Positions 38,540 to 48,378 of a stretch of DNA of 64,000 nucleotides are shown piece by piece (position 1 is the first letter of the stretch; each line of letters begins with the position of its first letter). Origin of the DNA: Coprococcus eutactus. GTDB lineage: Bacteria > Bacillota > Clostridia > Lachnospirales > Lachnospiraceae. The notes beneath the pieces are model-generated. The model ran no database searches, was not told the origin of the DNA, and was given only the letters and a program-made list of their open reading frames with translations. The translations under genes and the position numbers were made by a program. Location: positions 2,869,001 through 2,933,000 of the forward strand of contig NZ_CP102278.1 in NCBI RefSeq assembly GCF_025149915.1, read 5' to 3'.

Positions 38540-39049
38540 TCAAAGGGTTGTGGCATAGTATAGTATTCCACCCAATATAGCGGCAGAAAAATGTACTCGT
38601 CTCTTTCCTACTCTCGAACATTCTGTTCTGTCTGATAATTTCTTACGATTCGTAATTGATAAAATAAACTCTTTTAAAAGATAAATAATAGAAATTACTC
38701 CCCCGGCCAAAAAGGAGTAGATCATAACCCTGTATATGTCCAGACCAACAAACGATCCGGCAACCGCCAGAAGTTTGATATCCCCGGCCCCCAAGGCTTT
38801 GATTAGAAATAATACATATAAGATCACCACCGGAATCACACATCCCTTTGCGCTGCTGAGGAGCCCTTCAGGCAATCCCCTCACAACAGCCGAAACGACA
38901 AATCCCTGTATCAGCCCCACAGCCACCAGTTTATTCGGAATCTTCCAACTCCGGAAATCAGTGACGACTGCCATACTGACCGTAGCGATCAATGGTATCA
39001 AAAAAATTATAAGCTGCTGTCCTCCTCTCTCTAAGTGGTAAGCACACAT
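38540..39049 (-). CDS. Prepilin peptidase (CpaA/A24 family)
   Basis: 169 aa membrane aspartic peptidase that removes the Flp leader. The two catalytic Asp motifs are VVTDFRSWKIPN and GAGDIKL. About five membrane helices. The N-terminal methylase domain of PilD is absent, as in the Tad family. First gene of the pilus locus. GGGGGTG precedes the ATG. A palindromic AACCCTTTGTAAAGGGGTT lies about 15-30 nt upstream. Confidence 0.92.
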   Translation of the reverse strand: MCAYHLERGGQQLIIFLIPLIATVSMAVVTDFRSWKIPNKLVAVGLIQGFVVSAVVRGLPEGLLSSAKGCVIPVVILYVLFLIKALGAGDIKLLAVAGSFVGLDIYRVMIYSFLAGGVISIIYLLKEFILSITNRKKLSDRTECSRVGKRRVHFSAAILGGILYYATTL

Positions 39050-39296
39050 TACACCCCCATGAACCCTTTGTAAAGGGGTTGATTTATAAACAAATTTTTA
39101 CTAATTTGTCCTTTTAATTTTTTGTAAAGTGTACTTTTTTACCCGCGCATTTTGCCGATATTTGCACAGTTCCAAAGGAGTCCAGCAAATACGCCATATA
39201 AAAGAAAGACCGTATATGACTGTCCCGATCTTATCAGACTGTCACACACGGTTTTCACTAGATTTTTTAACTTATCGGATTATGTCCTTTTTGATA

Positions 39297-39611
39297 TCAA
39301 TACTGGTTATTACTGTTTTTTCTCGCCGTCATCGCCTCGTCTATCGACTGTATCTCGCTGCGGCTTATCTCTATACTGTCCTTTAGAACACGTATATTGT
39401 TGAAATACTGCATCAGTTCCTGTGGTGGGTTACCCTTCGCCTGCTCATAAAAATACTTTCCGATCTCCACCATATTCCTGTCTATCATCTGGATCTCGTT
39501 GCTGATCTTGTTATTCAGCTTTGCTTTCTGTGCTGCATCTTTTGTCTCATCCACTGCATTATTTGCAAATTTCTTTGTCTTATTAAATACGTCCTGAAAA
39601 AAGTCTGCCAT
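39297..39611 (-). CDS. Small coiled-coil protein of unknown function
   Basis: 104 aa. The N-terminus FFQDVFNKTKKFANNAVDETKDAAQKAKL is amphipathic, followed by helical NEIQMIDRNMVEIGKYFYEQ, then a loop NPPQEL and another helix. No membrane segment or Cys. GGAGG lies about 11 nt upstream of the ATG. It lies between the histidine kinase terminator and the pilus locus, with a 247 nt gap to the latter. Similar Lachnospiraceae proteins often carry a C-terminal zinc ribbon, absent here. Confidence 0.7.
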   Translation of the reverse strand: MADFFQDVFNKTKKFANNAVDETKDAAQKAKLNNKISNEIQMIDRNMVEIGKYFYEQAKGNPPQELMQYFNNIRVLKDSIEISRSEIQSIDEAMTARKNSNNQY

Positions 39612-39638
39612 ATCTCATTTTCCTCCATTATATTTATA

Positions 39639-39687
39639 CAAAAAAGACCGGGAATGCGTGCAATGCACCTTTATCCCCGATCTTTTC
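39639..39687 (-). terminator. Terminator of the histidine kinase gene
   Basis: On the minus strand AAAAGATCGGGG... pairs with ...CCCGGTCTTTTTT; an inner GTGCATTGCAC palindrome extends the stem. T-run at the leftward end. Confidence 0.8.
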
Positions 39688-39773
39688 TCTTTTATAGATT
39701 ACTTACAGATCCATCGTATGCTCTGTAATCACATACTCTGTCATCATATGATCTGTCACAGCCTGACCGATAT

Positions 39774-41519
39774 CTACTCGTCTATGTACTTGTTGAGGGT
39801 ATCAACAACATCATTGAGATTGTATGGCTTTGCGATATAATCGTCCAGCTGATTCTCCAGAATCCTCTCCTTATCCCCGAACATTGCTCTGGCTGTAACT
39901 GCGATTATAGGAAGTCTCTTTCTCTTTTCCTTACGCTCTATCTCTCTGATCTCCTGTGTAGCTGCTATACCATCCATGACTGGCATCTGTACATCAAACA
40001 GAGCCGCGTCATATATCTTCGTCTTGAAAAGCTCAACTGCCTTCTGACCATTCTCCGCTATATCGTATGAGAAACCTGCCATACCGAGGAGCTTTCCGAT
40101 AACCTGCTGGTTGACCGGTTCATCCTCTGCGACAAGAATCCTTGCCTTGCTGTGTGCATTGATGGAGAATACAGCCGGCTCCTCCTTCTCCTGAAGGAAC
40201 TCATCCGCCGCATCAGCGCCCTTGATGACCTTAAGTGGTATCTCAACGATGAATGTGGAACCAATGTCTTCCTTGCTCTGTACTGTGATGTTACCACCCA
40301 TGAGCTCTACGATCTGCTTCGTGATAACGAGTCCAAGTCCTGAACCGCCGTACTTTCTTGTATCGGATGCATCAACCTGACTGAATCTTATGAACAACTT
40401 GCTCATATTCGCCTCGGAGATACCGATACCTGTATCTGCAACTGCCATCCTTATCTTGATCTTATTCTCTCCGTCATCCATGGATGCGATCTTGACTCTT
40501 ACACTTCCCTCAGATGTAAACTTGATCGCATTTGAAAGGAGACAGTTGAGAACCTGCTGGATCCTCTGTCCATCACCGCGGACAAGCTTTGGAATATTGC
40601 TGCCAAATGAACAGTCGAGCTGCAGTCCCTTGTTCGTTGCAATAGGAACCTGTGCAGCTACCGTATCTTCAATAGCTGTCCTGATATCAAATGTCTCTTC
40701 TTTGATCTTGTACTTTCCTGCCTCAAGCTTGCTTATATCAAGGATATCATTGATAAGTCTGAGCAGAGTGTCTGCACAATTCTTAGCTGTTATGAGGTTA
40801 TCCCTGTAATCTGCCTGAAGGTCTTCCGCCATAAGTGTAAGCTGGAGCATACCGAGAATTCCGTTGATAGGAGTTCTTATCTCATGACTCATATTTGCAA
40901 GGAACTCAGCCTGAGTCTTATATGCAGCATTGGCATCCACTATAGCCTTGCTTAGTTTCTCCTCAGTCTCTTTCTGCTTTGTAACATCGATTACTACCAT
41001 GTTGATGTAATCAGCCTCGGACTTATACATAACCGTGTTGAACACCTTCTGAAGTGACTCCATGGTGATTTCAACATCCATGAGGTCTCCCTCCTTGGTG
41101 CCCGAGTTATTGTATGCTGTGAACCAGGCATTTATATCCTGAAGGACCTCTATCTTGCTCTCCTTGAGGATCTTATCCTTGTAGTCTGACACATCAAGCT
41201 TGAAATACTCTCCAAATATCTCATTGGCATCAACTATCTCATAACTCGTTCCATTTACCGGATCATTTATTATCTTCGCCTGAGCAAATCCGATAGGAAG
41301 ATTCATGAACAGTTTCTTGTACTTGTCACTCTTGTTCGCAGCTCCTGCTCTGCCTCCTCCAAAAGCAAGCATGATCAGCACTGCTGCCACCGCTGCCAGA
41401 ACACCGCAAATGATAGCTCCCACTCCAACATTTGCTATGCCAAGCACTCCGGCGAGCAGCGCCAGAACTGCCACGACAATGGCAAGCGGTTTAATCCCAA
41501 TTTCCTTAATTTTGTCCAT
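39774..41519 (-). CDS. Hybrid sensor histidine kinase
   Basis: 581 aa. Two membrane helices (about 10-50), a PAS-like domain (about 65-185), HisKA with the phospho-His in MSHEIRTPING, HATPase_c with DTGIGI and GGSGLGL, and a C-terminal receiver with the phospho-Asp in LFDVQMPVMDG. The frame is open to 41573, but the ATG at 41519 has GAGG upstream and begins the membrane segment. There is a good promoter at 41605-41633 and a terminator behind, so it is a single-gene unit. No response regulator or HPt gene is adjacent; the partner is unknown. Confidence 0.93.
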   Translation of the reverse strand: MDKIKEIGIKPLAIVVAVLALLAGVLGIANVGVGAIICGVLAAVAAVLIMLAFGGGRAGAANKSDKYKKLFMNLPIGFAQAKIINDPVNGTSYEIVDANEIFGEYFKLDVSDYKDKILKESKIEVLQDINAWFTAYNNSGTKEGDLMDVEITMESLQKVFNTVMYKSEADYINMVVIDVTKQKETEEKLSKAIVDANAAYKTQAEFLANMSHEIRTPINGILGMLQLTLMAEDLQADYRDNLITAKNCADTLLRLINDILDISKLEAGKYKIKEETFDIRTAIEDTVAAQVPIATNKGLQLDCSFGSNIPKLVRGDGQRIQQVLNCLLSNAIKFTSEGSVRVKIASMDDGENKIKIRMAVADTGIGISEANMSKLFIRFSQVDASDTRKYGGSGLGLVITKQIVELMGGNITVQSKEDIGSTFIVEIPLKVIKGADAADEFLQEKEEPAVFSINAHSKARILVAEDEPVNQQVIGKLLGMAGFSYDIAENGQKAVELFKTKIYDAALFDVQMPVMDGIAATQEIREIERKEKRKRLPIIAVTARAMFGDKERILENQLDDYIAKPYNLNDVVDTLNKYIDE

Positions 41520-41604
41520 TAATGCACCTCTGTTCCTATAAATATTTTCTGTAAATAGTGCTTTTATACACATAAAATATGTTTACGAGCAACCACATAG
41601 TTAC

Positions 41605-41633
41605 ATTATATTATAAATAACAAACCAGGTCAA
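41605..41633 (-). promoter_or_regulatory. Promoter of the histidine kinase gene
   Basis: TTGACC (complement of 41628-41633), 17 bp, TATAAT (complement of 41605-41610), about 86 nt upstream of the start. Confidence 0.7.
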
Positions 41634-41705
41634 CGCTCACATCGTTTTTTATGCTGAAATTTTCACAAAAAATATTCATCATTTTGTACAATATAGACTA
41701 TATTT

Positions 41706-44700
41706 TCATTTTGACACATCCTGATCTTTCTGATTGTTTTTATACAGCTTCTCGGCAAGCTTCATCGCCTCCTCAAGCTTTGTTGTGTCCTCCTCAAATA
41801 TATACTCATCGGACTCCCCATTGTCACCCCCGTTCTGAGGATTCTTATTCCAGTGATCTGCATCTATGACATCCTCATTCTGTTCTTCCTCGCTCTGGAT
41901 ATCTGCTTCCCCCGCGGCATCGCTGGCTGCAGTTTCCTTCTTAGCAGCTTTTATACTCTTCTTTTTTTCCTTTATAGTCTTCGCGTTCATAAGGAATGCG
42001 AACACGAGCCATCCAATAAGCGTGAACAATATTCCCGGCTTAAGCCCCCTAGGGAAATACTTAAACACTATCGTGTGGGCACCCGCCTTGAGGTCAAGTG
42101 CTATGAACGCACCCGCAACAGTCTGGATCTCGGTCTTCTTTCCATCGACATAAGCAGTCCATCCGGAATCGTACGGTATCGAGGTGAACATAAGCCCGTC
42201 TTCCTCCGGTGCAATTTGTCCTTTCACATATCCATCCTCAAATACCGAGGTCTTAAACTGATCCTTCGACCATCTCTCATATGCCACATCAAACGCCGCA
42301 CCATTCATTGTCGCGAGGGTAAGCCTTGCCGATGTGTTGTCCGGCACACCATCTGAAAAGCAGTATTCTATCTCCACATGGGCACCCTTTGACATATGTC
42401 CAATATGGTACGTCTGATACTGAAGTCTTTCATAGTTCTGTTCCTGGCCGTCAACATATGTCCTGATCTTGGTTATTCCGTTACAGTTCGCTATCATATA
42501 CAGATCATTCTGTTCCTCTGTTATGTCAAAGCTCAGACTGAAACTGGTTATTCCTGGTGTTATATCTGACAGCGCAAAATATTCACTGTACTGATTGTCG
42601 TGTGTTATGGTTATGTCATTGCTGGAACCTGTGATCTCAGGGTATATCTGGCTGAATATTCCGGCAACTCCTGTGGACTTTTCCACAAAATCGTTGATAC
42701 TCTCGAACATATTTCCCGCATCGCTGGTCCAGTCCTTAAGGTTGTTGTTTACCATGAATCCAAGCTTAAGTGCGCGCTCATTCTGATATATATCCACATC
42801 CCCTACAGTATCCAGATAATTCATGTCGTATGACATATATTCATCAGATCTCCTAAACACATATCTTATTCCAAGGACTGCGCTTGATACAGGGTTTGCT
42901 CCGTCAAACAGAAACTCATTTGCACCAGTGTAAAATCCAAGTCCGTGCATCGCATTTACCAGATCATTTGACACCGTCGATCCAAACAGGCTCACGCCCT
43001 GCATATTGTAGTATGTGGACTCATCCACCACATTAGTTTCAACCAGCTCCGATCTATAAGAGGAACCGTCATGTTTTACTGAGTCGATGGCTGCCTGGAG
43101 ATTTTCAGCATCGCCATAATAATCTGGAATGTACACTGTTCCATTGCTCTCGTAGCCCTTGCCCGCGCTGAACACAACTTCCGTCAGGCACAGCACAGCC
43201 ATGACTATAGACATCACAAACCTTCCCTTACCCTTGAGCATACTCATCAGCATCATAACAATAGAATATGTCACAAACAGTCCCCATGTGAGCATGATGA
43301 CTGTCTTGTCAAATTCTATATTCTTGTCTGCATATACCAAAAAGCCAAATGCGACTATAATTCCAGCCATGACACCCACAACCTGTTTACGGTCAATGTT
43401 TACAACAGCCTCGTATCCCATGGATAACAGGACAAATATAAACAGAAATGAGAATCTGTTTGGTATTCCGTACTGGTCGTGGAATCCATGCCAGATATAG
43501 TTGAGGAGCACGTTGTTAAAGCTCATCATGAGGAACACCAGCAATATGATATTCTTCAGTTTCTCATACCACTTTATCTTCGTATTAAATATGTATATAC
43601 CTATAAGAAGTATCGCAAATGTACCGCAGTACAGATTGACACCTCCGTCAAACCCTTGGCTCTTTATCGGCGGTGTGAATACAAACATCTGCTTTATCAT
43701 ATCCCAGATGCTGCCATACCACTCCCAGTTCGGGTAGTGTCTGGTTGCTGATGCCGTTGTGTTCAGTCCAATATATGCCGGAATCAGCAGAAATGCAGAC
43801 ATCGCAGCGGCAAGCACGGATGTTCCTGCAAATCTCAGTGTGTCCTCGGCGGCCTTATATATGTTCTTGTGGTTCGTCATGATGAACTGCAACACAAGAA
43901 ACATGCATATCATGAAACATATATAGTAATTACAGAGGAGTCCGTAAAACAAACTCAAAGTGTACAGCTTATAGTTGCTTCCATCCTCCATCATCTGCTC
44001 AAATCCCTGAATGACCAGAGGAAGTATAAGTATACAATCCATCCACATGAGGTTCCATGAATAACCGATCACATAGTTGCTGAGTGCATATGCAATGGCA
44101 AATGGTATGATGAACACATTGTTCTTATCCTTACATTTATATCCGAGATAGCTTGCCATGGTAAGTCCCGACAGAGCGATCTTTATACTTATCAGAAGAC
44201 ACATAGCCACATACAGATGCTCTCTGTCAAATATAACTATGATAAAATTCAGAGGGCATGACATGTAGTATGCGATTATATCCAACAGATTGCTTCCCAT
44301 ACCAATATCCCATGTGTAAAAAAGGCTTCCCTCATTCTGAAGCTTATCATGGTAATCTGAGAAAAACGGAAGATACTGGTGAAGACTATCCACCATAGTC
44401 AGACTGTGGCCGCCAAATGGACCGATCTCCGCTATGATCCAGAGCACCAGCATGAACACAGCCGGTACAAGGAACGATATGACCATAATATAATTGTCCG
44501 ACAGTATATCTCTGAGTGATCTCTTATTCTTTTTGAACACAAAACATTTGCTGAAAATATAGTTGATGACTAGTACCACTAGCTGTACCACTATCTTAGA
44601 AACAAGCTCATTATATCTGAACGAATCGCAGAGCAGATTGGTGCCAACGACCTCGACGATCATTGCGAACAGACGCATTCCCACAAAGGATACGAATTCC

Positions 44701-44966
44701 CTGACGATCTCTCCGACACGCTTCCTTTGTTCTGATCTGAACACATAAAATCCATTTGCAAAGTATGCGAATAGTATAGCCAGCATGATCGCTATGACAT
44801 TGGCTTCACTCCTAGTCAGATCAGTGACTAATCTAAGTACAAAAAAAGATACCAGGTTAACAGCCGTTGTCATTCCTCCGGCTATCACATACCTGACCAT
44901 CTCTTTCTCCATGAGTTTCTTTATCTTGTCCAAATATATATTCATATCACTATACCGTTTCCTCAT
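41706..44966 (-). CDS. GtrA-YfhO fusion membrane protein
   Basis: 1086 aa. Residues about 22-145 are a GtrA-like domain with four helices (VRYVIAGGMTTAVNLVSFFV, NYIFSKCFVF). About 160-1000 resemble YfhO-type proteins: around 12 helices, SLHQYLPFFSDYHDKL and GMGSNLL after the first helix, a long outer domain, and a final helix (about 985-1005). The charged cytoplasmic tail runs to 1086. YfhO proteins take part in sugar decoration of teichoic or lipoteichoic acid, and GtrA proteins in moving lipid-linked sugars, so a role in envelope glycosylation is inferred. The start codon is uncertain (ATG 44966 or 44945). I know of these as separate proteins. Confidence 0.85.
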   Translation of the reverse strand: MRKRYSDMNIYLDKIKKLMEKEMVRYVIAGGMTTAVNLVSFFVLRLVTDLTRSEANVIAIMLAILFAYFANGFYVFRSEQRKRVGEIVREFVSFVGMRLFAMIVEVVGTNLLCDSFRYNELVSKIVVQLVVLVINYIFSKCFVFKKNKRSLRDILSDNYIMVISFLVPAVFMLVLWIIAEIGPFGGHSLTMVDSLHQYLPFFSDYHDKLQNEGSLFYTWDIGMGSNLLDIIAYYMSCPLNFIIVIFDREHLYVAMCLLISIKIALSGLTMASYLGYKCKDKNNVFIIPFAIAYALSNYVIGYSWNLMWMDCILILPLVIQGFEQMMEDGSNYKLYTLSLFYGLLCNYYICFMICMFLVLQFIMTNHKNIYKAAEDTLRFAGTSVLAAAMSAFLLIPAYIGLNTTASATRHYPNWEWYGSIWDMIKQMFVFTPPIKSQGFDGGVNLYCGTFAILLIGIYIFNTKIKWYEKLKNIILLVFLMMSFNNVLLNYIWHGFHDQYGIPNRFSFLFIFVLLSMGYEAVVNIDRKQVVGVMAGIIVAFGFLVYADKNIEFDKTVIMLTWGLFVTYSIVMMLMSMLKGKGRFVMSIVMAVLCLTEVVFSAGKGYESNGTVYIPDYYGDAENLQAAIDSVKHDGSSYRSELVETNVVDESTYYNMQGVSLFGSTVSNDLVNAMHGLGFYTGANEFLFDGANPVSSAVLGIRYVFRRSDEYMSYDMNYLDTVGDVDIYQNERALKLGFMVNNNLKDWTSDAGNMFESINDFVEKSTGVAGIFSQIYPEITGSSNDITITHDNQYSEYFALSDITPGITSFSLSFDITEEQNDLYMIANCNGITKIRTYVDGQEQNYERLQYQTYHIGHMSKGAHVEIEYCFSDGVPDNTSARLTLATMNGAAFDVAYERWSKDQFKTSVFEDGYVKGQIAPEEDGLMFTSIPYDSGWTAYVDGKKTEIQTVAGAFIALDLKAGAHTIVFKYFPRGLKPGILFTLIGWLVFAFLMNAKTIKEKKKSIKAAKKETAASDAAGEADIQSEEEQNEDVIDADHWNKNPQNGGDNGESDEYIFEEDTTKLEEAMKLAEKLYKNNQKDQDVSK

Positions 44967-44993
44967 ATCTTATATCTCATACATGTACACAGA

Positions 44994-45026
44994 GTCAGGA
45001 ATACCTCATCTGATAGTATTCCTGAC
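44994..45026. other. Perfect 11 bp hairpin between the GH9 and GtrA-YfhO genes
   Basis: GTCAGGAATAC (44994-45004) and GTATTCCTGAC (45016-45026) around an 11 nt loop. There is no T-run on either side. It may stabilise or process the GH9 mRNA, or serve as a binding site. Confidence 0.5.
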
Positions 45027-45128
45027 ATGCATACCCTGTTTATACTATTCAATAGTTATAACAAATATGATGTTCTATTGATAGTTACATGTTATTAATT
45101 TTGATGTCTGTTATTTCGTCAGCTCCAT

Positions 45129-47408
45129 CTACTTCATAGCCGCAAGCAGATATACCAGTGGTGAATTCCAGTAGATCGTAACCTCGTTGCATGAATAGCT
45201 CTGTGCATTGTCCACATAGCATTTCTCCGGTGCCATGTCAGCAAGGACCGCCTTCGCATATGGGTCCTGAAGATTTCCATTTGCACCGCCTATGAGCATT
45301 CCAGGCATTGCCTTTCCAAGGACCTCTGATGGTCTGTGGTGTGGATTTTCCGGTGTCTGTGAACCGTAACCTGTCACATAACAGTAGCTGACCGGATTCC
45401 TTCCGAGCAGGTAGTTGAGCTGGTCTGCGGCATAATCGACATAAGAATCATCACCGAAGACCTTTGAAGCCATGAGCAGTAACATTCCGTCATTTGCCAC
45501 AGCCATATTGCTTCCCCATACATACTCACCGCCGGTTGCAGAGCCAAATCCGCACTTGCCATAATTCTTGACAAGATCATCTGCGCCCTCCTTGAGGATG
45601 GCCTTCTCAGCTTCACAATCCTTGACATTCATGCAGTAGTCGTATATCGCATAGTAACCTACGTCAGCCCATCCAAGGCCATACTTCACGCTGGTCTTGA
45701 CGGTTTTCTTGACATAGTCGTTGTAACTCTCATCCCCGGTCGCTATATAGAGTTCTGCAGCTGCCCACAGATACTCGTCAGTCATTCTTCCATCCGAATA
45801 AGAACCTGTTACTATGTCTCCAACATTTGTAAATCCCGGATCTTCCTCATGCTCTTCGAGATATTTCCATGCCTTCTGGGCCGCAGCAAGACATGTATCT
45901 GCAAAATCTTTATCTATATCCCTGTATATAACTGAGGCTTTTGCCATGACTGCGGCAAAATCGCCCGTGGCTGCAGTGGATATAGGTGACAGTATCATCT
46001 GTGCTGTCTCATCAACTGCAAGAACAGTCTCAGGGAACACCTCACCTGTAACCTTGTGGTATACACCACCGCTGTTCTCATCCTGCATCTTGAGCATCCA
46101 GTCAAGCTCGTATCTCGCCTCATCGAGAATATCCGGAACCCCATTGCCACTCTCAGGTATTCCTATAGTGTCATCCTTTGCAGCCTCAGCTGAGTCCTCA
46201 TATGTGAGCAAAAGATCCTGCACAGCCTTCGCCCCCGGAACCACATATCTGCCGTAGTCTCCTGCATCATGCCAGCCGCCGGTCACATCCTTTGCCACAT
46301 CTGATCCGTACACTATAGCCTGTCCGGTATGACATGCTTCATGGGCAAAATCACCTGCAGCTGCGCTGTCAAGTGCTGTTCCACATCTCTGGTCATAGAG
46401 CATGAGAACTGATGCCTTATAAATATCGTCATATATTCCATCCTTCACCTGGAACTCGTATGACTCCTCACCTGTATCTACTGTTATCTTGTATGTACCC
46501 TCAGCATTCACATCGCTGAAATCCACGATCGTATATCTGAGATCAGCGCCGGAATCATAATGCCAGTCGCCAAGCTCGCCCGTCTTAACAGACTTTCCTG
46601 TCGCAACGTCCACAACATCAAATGTCTTTGCCGACTCATTTGTTATGGTCGCAAGCTTCTGGGCATTCTTCTTATATCCGAGCTGGTTGACATTTACGAT
46701 CTTAGGCTCCGGAATGGACTCGACCTGCTGTGCCTTTGATGCATCCACGACCGTAAGCTTTATATTGTCAAAATATATCTTATGTGGAGTACTGTCATCA
46801 CCCTTGCCTTCAAAGTGCCCGAGGTTCATGCAGAGTCTAGGCGCCGGATCCGACTCCTCGCTCATGGTGAACTGTGTCGAAACATGCTGCGTGTCTGTTC
46901 CAACCATCGCCTCGTCCATGACATACGCATGGTAATCTCCGCCATTTATCTGTATCCTGTACTGAAGTGCCCTCTCTATAGTGCTGTGAACATCAAATGA
47001 AAGCTCGTATACACAATCCTGATTGAGTGCAAATCCGTCATAAAATATCTGGTTTGCATAGTCGAGCTTGCCTGTCGATGTCACATCAAGACACAACTCA
47101 CCATTCTCATTAAGCAGTTCCGCCTGACCGCCGTTAAAATATGTGGCACATCCATCTGTATCATTGTCATCAAAATTCAGATCAACGAGCACATCCCCAT
47201 CTGTCACCTGACTGTTCTCCTCCTCAGTGACCGCCTCAGATGTCTCTGTCTCCTCTGTCTCCGTGGACACATCCCCCGACTCCGTCTCAGTGCTCTGCAC
47301 TGTCTGCTCCTCTGTACCGTCTGTCTTCTTGTCCCCGCAACCGGCAAGCATCGACATGGTCATAGCCGCTGCCATGGTAACTGCAAGTACCTTTCTCATC
47401 TTCGCCAT
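45129..47408 (-). CDS. GH9 cellulase (endoglucanase) lipoprotein
   Basis: 759 aa. Signal peptide with lipobox LAGC (Cys 24), so anchored on the outside of the cell membrane. A Thr/Glu-rich linker (about 28-70) leads to a CBM4/9-like module (about 70-235), a CelD N-terminal Ig-like domain (about 245-330) and the GH9 catalytic domain (about 335-759). Catalytic motifs: WHDAGDYGRY with the Asp base, NPHHRPSE, and CNEVTIYWNSPLVYLLA with the Glu acid. Acts on beta-1,4-glucans. GGAGGG is 6 nt before the ATG. Its ATG overlaps the hisA stop (TAATG). Confidence 0.94.
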   Translation of the reverse strand: MAKMRKVLAVTMAAAMTMSMLAGCGDKKTDGTEEQTVQSTETESGDVSTETEETETSEAVTEEENSQVTDGDVLVDLNFDDNDTDGCATYFNGGQAELLNENGELCLDVTSTGKLDYANQIFYDGFALNQDCVYELSFDVHSTIERALQYRIQINGGDYHAYVMDEAMVGTDTQHVSTQFTMSEESDPAPRLCMNLGHFEGKGDDSTPHKIYFDNIKLTVVDASKAQQVESIPEPKIVNVNQLGYKKNAQKLATITNESAKTFDVVDVATGKSVKTGELGDWHYDSGADLRYTIVDFSDVNAEGTYKITVDTGEESYEFQVKDGIYDDIYKASVLMLYDQRCGTALDSAAAGDFAHEACHTGQAIVYGSDVAKDVTGGWHDAGDYGRYVVPGAKAVQDLLLTYEDSAEAAKDDTIGIPESGNGVPDILDEARYELDWMLKMQDENSGGVYHKVTGEVFPETVLAVDETAQMILSPISTAATGDFAAVMAKASVIYRDIDKDFADTCLAAAQKAWKYLEEHEEDPGFTNVGDIVTGSYSDGRMTDEYLWAAAELYIATGDESYNDYVKKTVKTSVKYGLGWADVGYYAIYDYCMNVKDCEAEKAILKEGADDLVKNYGKCGFGSATGGEYVWGSNMAVANDGMLLLMASKVFGDDSYVDYAADQLNYLLGRNPVSYCYVTGYGSQTPENPHHRPSEVLGKAMPGMLIGGANGNLQDPYAKAVLADMAPEKCYVDNAQSYSCNEVTIYWNSPLVYLLAAMK

Positions 47409-48187
47409 TATTTACCCTCCATAAACCTTATAATGTCCTGAAACGCCATGTGTCCCCCGAAGATATCAAGTGCGCTCCCTATCGTCACATCTATCCTGTT
47501 CCTTCCAAGACTTCTAAGCTGTTCCAGATCGTCAAATGATGCCACTCCTCCCGCATATGTCATAGGCAGCTTCCCCCATCGTCCAAGCATGTCAGCCACA
47601 TGCTCCTCGATACCGGAGGCCTTGCCCTCCACATCCACAGCGTGGACCAGGTACTCATCACAGTACTCAGACAACATATCAAGCGTATCATCGTCCACCT
47701 TTACATTGGTGAATTTCTGCCATCTGTCAGTGACAATGTAATACTCCCCATCCTTCTTACGACATGACAGATCCAGCACGAGATGTTCCCTGCCGACAGC
47801 CTTCTCAAGGGCATTCAGGTTGTCGAAATTTATCTCGCCATCCCTGAACACAAAGGATGTTGCTATGACATGGGATGCACCCATATCTATGAATTTCTCC
47901 GCATTGCCGGCATTTATTCCGCCACCGATCTGCAGACCTCCCGGATATGCCTCAAGGGCAAGCCTTGCCTGATTCACATCCGCATCATAATACTCACTGG
48001 ATGCCGGATTCAGCAAGATGATATGTCCGCCTGTAAGCCCATATTTCTTATACAGATCAGCAAAAAAACTGCCATCCTGATGTGACACAAAGTTCTCGTC
48101 CGCCCTGTCGCCCTCATCGCAGAGGCTTCCTCCAACTATCTGTTTCACCTGTCCATTGTGAATGTCTATACATGGTCTGAATCTCAT
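47408..48187 (-). CDS. hisA: Eukaryotic-type HisA isomerase
   Basis: 259 aa. Resembles the fungal HIS6/plant-type phosphoribosylformimino-AICAR ribotide isomerase, which differs from the usual bacterial HisA: RPCIDIHNGQVKQIVGGSL, LQIGGGIN, DLSCRKKDG and TYAGGV. TIM-barrel enzyme of histidine synthesis (ProFAR to PRFAR). No other his genes are in the window. The 1 nt overlap with the GH9 gene indicates one transcript. An isolated type-switched copy suggests horizontal transfer or paralogue retention (inference). Confidence 0.9.
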   Translation of the reverse strand: MRFRPCIDIHNGQVKQIVGGSLCDEGDRADENFVSHQDGSFFADLYKKYGLTGGHIILLNPASSEYYDADVNQARLALEAYPGGLQIGGGINAGNAEKFIDMGASHVIATSFVFRDGEINFDNLNALEKAVGREHLVLDLSCRKKDGEYYIVTDRWQKFTNVKVDDDTLDMLSEYCDEYLVHAVDVEGKASGIEEHVADMLGRWGKLPMTYAGGVASFDDLEQLRSLGRNRIDVTIGSALDIFGGHMAFQDIIRFMEGK

Positions 48188-48305
48188 ATCACCTGTCTCC
48201 TGTCATGTTAGTTATGTACACGCATCATTTGTCCATATAGTGGTTATTCTAACATACTAATTCCAAATATGACACAATAAATGGCTTAACCGGTCAAAAC
48301 TTTAT

Positions 48306-48334
48306 TTGATTACAATAGACAAAGGCTTTACAAT
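48306..48334 (+). promoter_or_regulatory. Promoter of the AAA ATPase gene
   Basis: TTGATT (48306-48311), 17 bp, TACAAT (48329-48334), about 45 nt before the ATG. Confidence 0.65.
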
Positions 48335-48378
48335 AGAATTGATTATGTTCATCGTGAAAAAGAAAGGGGAACTTACTT

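Noticed and set aside
39050..39296. Possible riboswitch upstream of the pilus locus
   Set aside because: I looked for a c-di-GMP-type core in the 247 nt leader and did not find one; only a short palindrome near 39062-39080.
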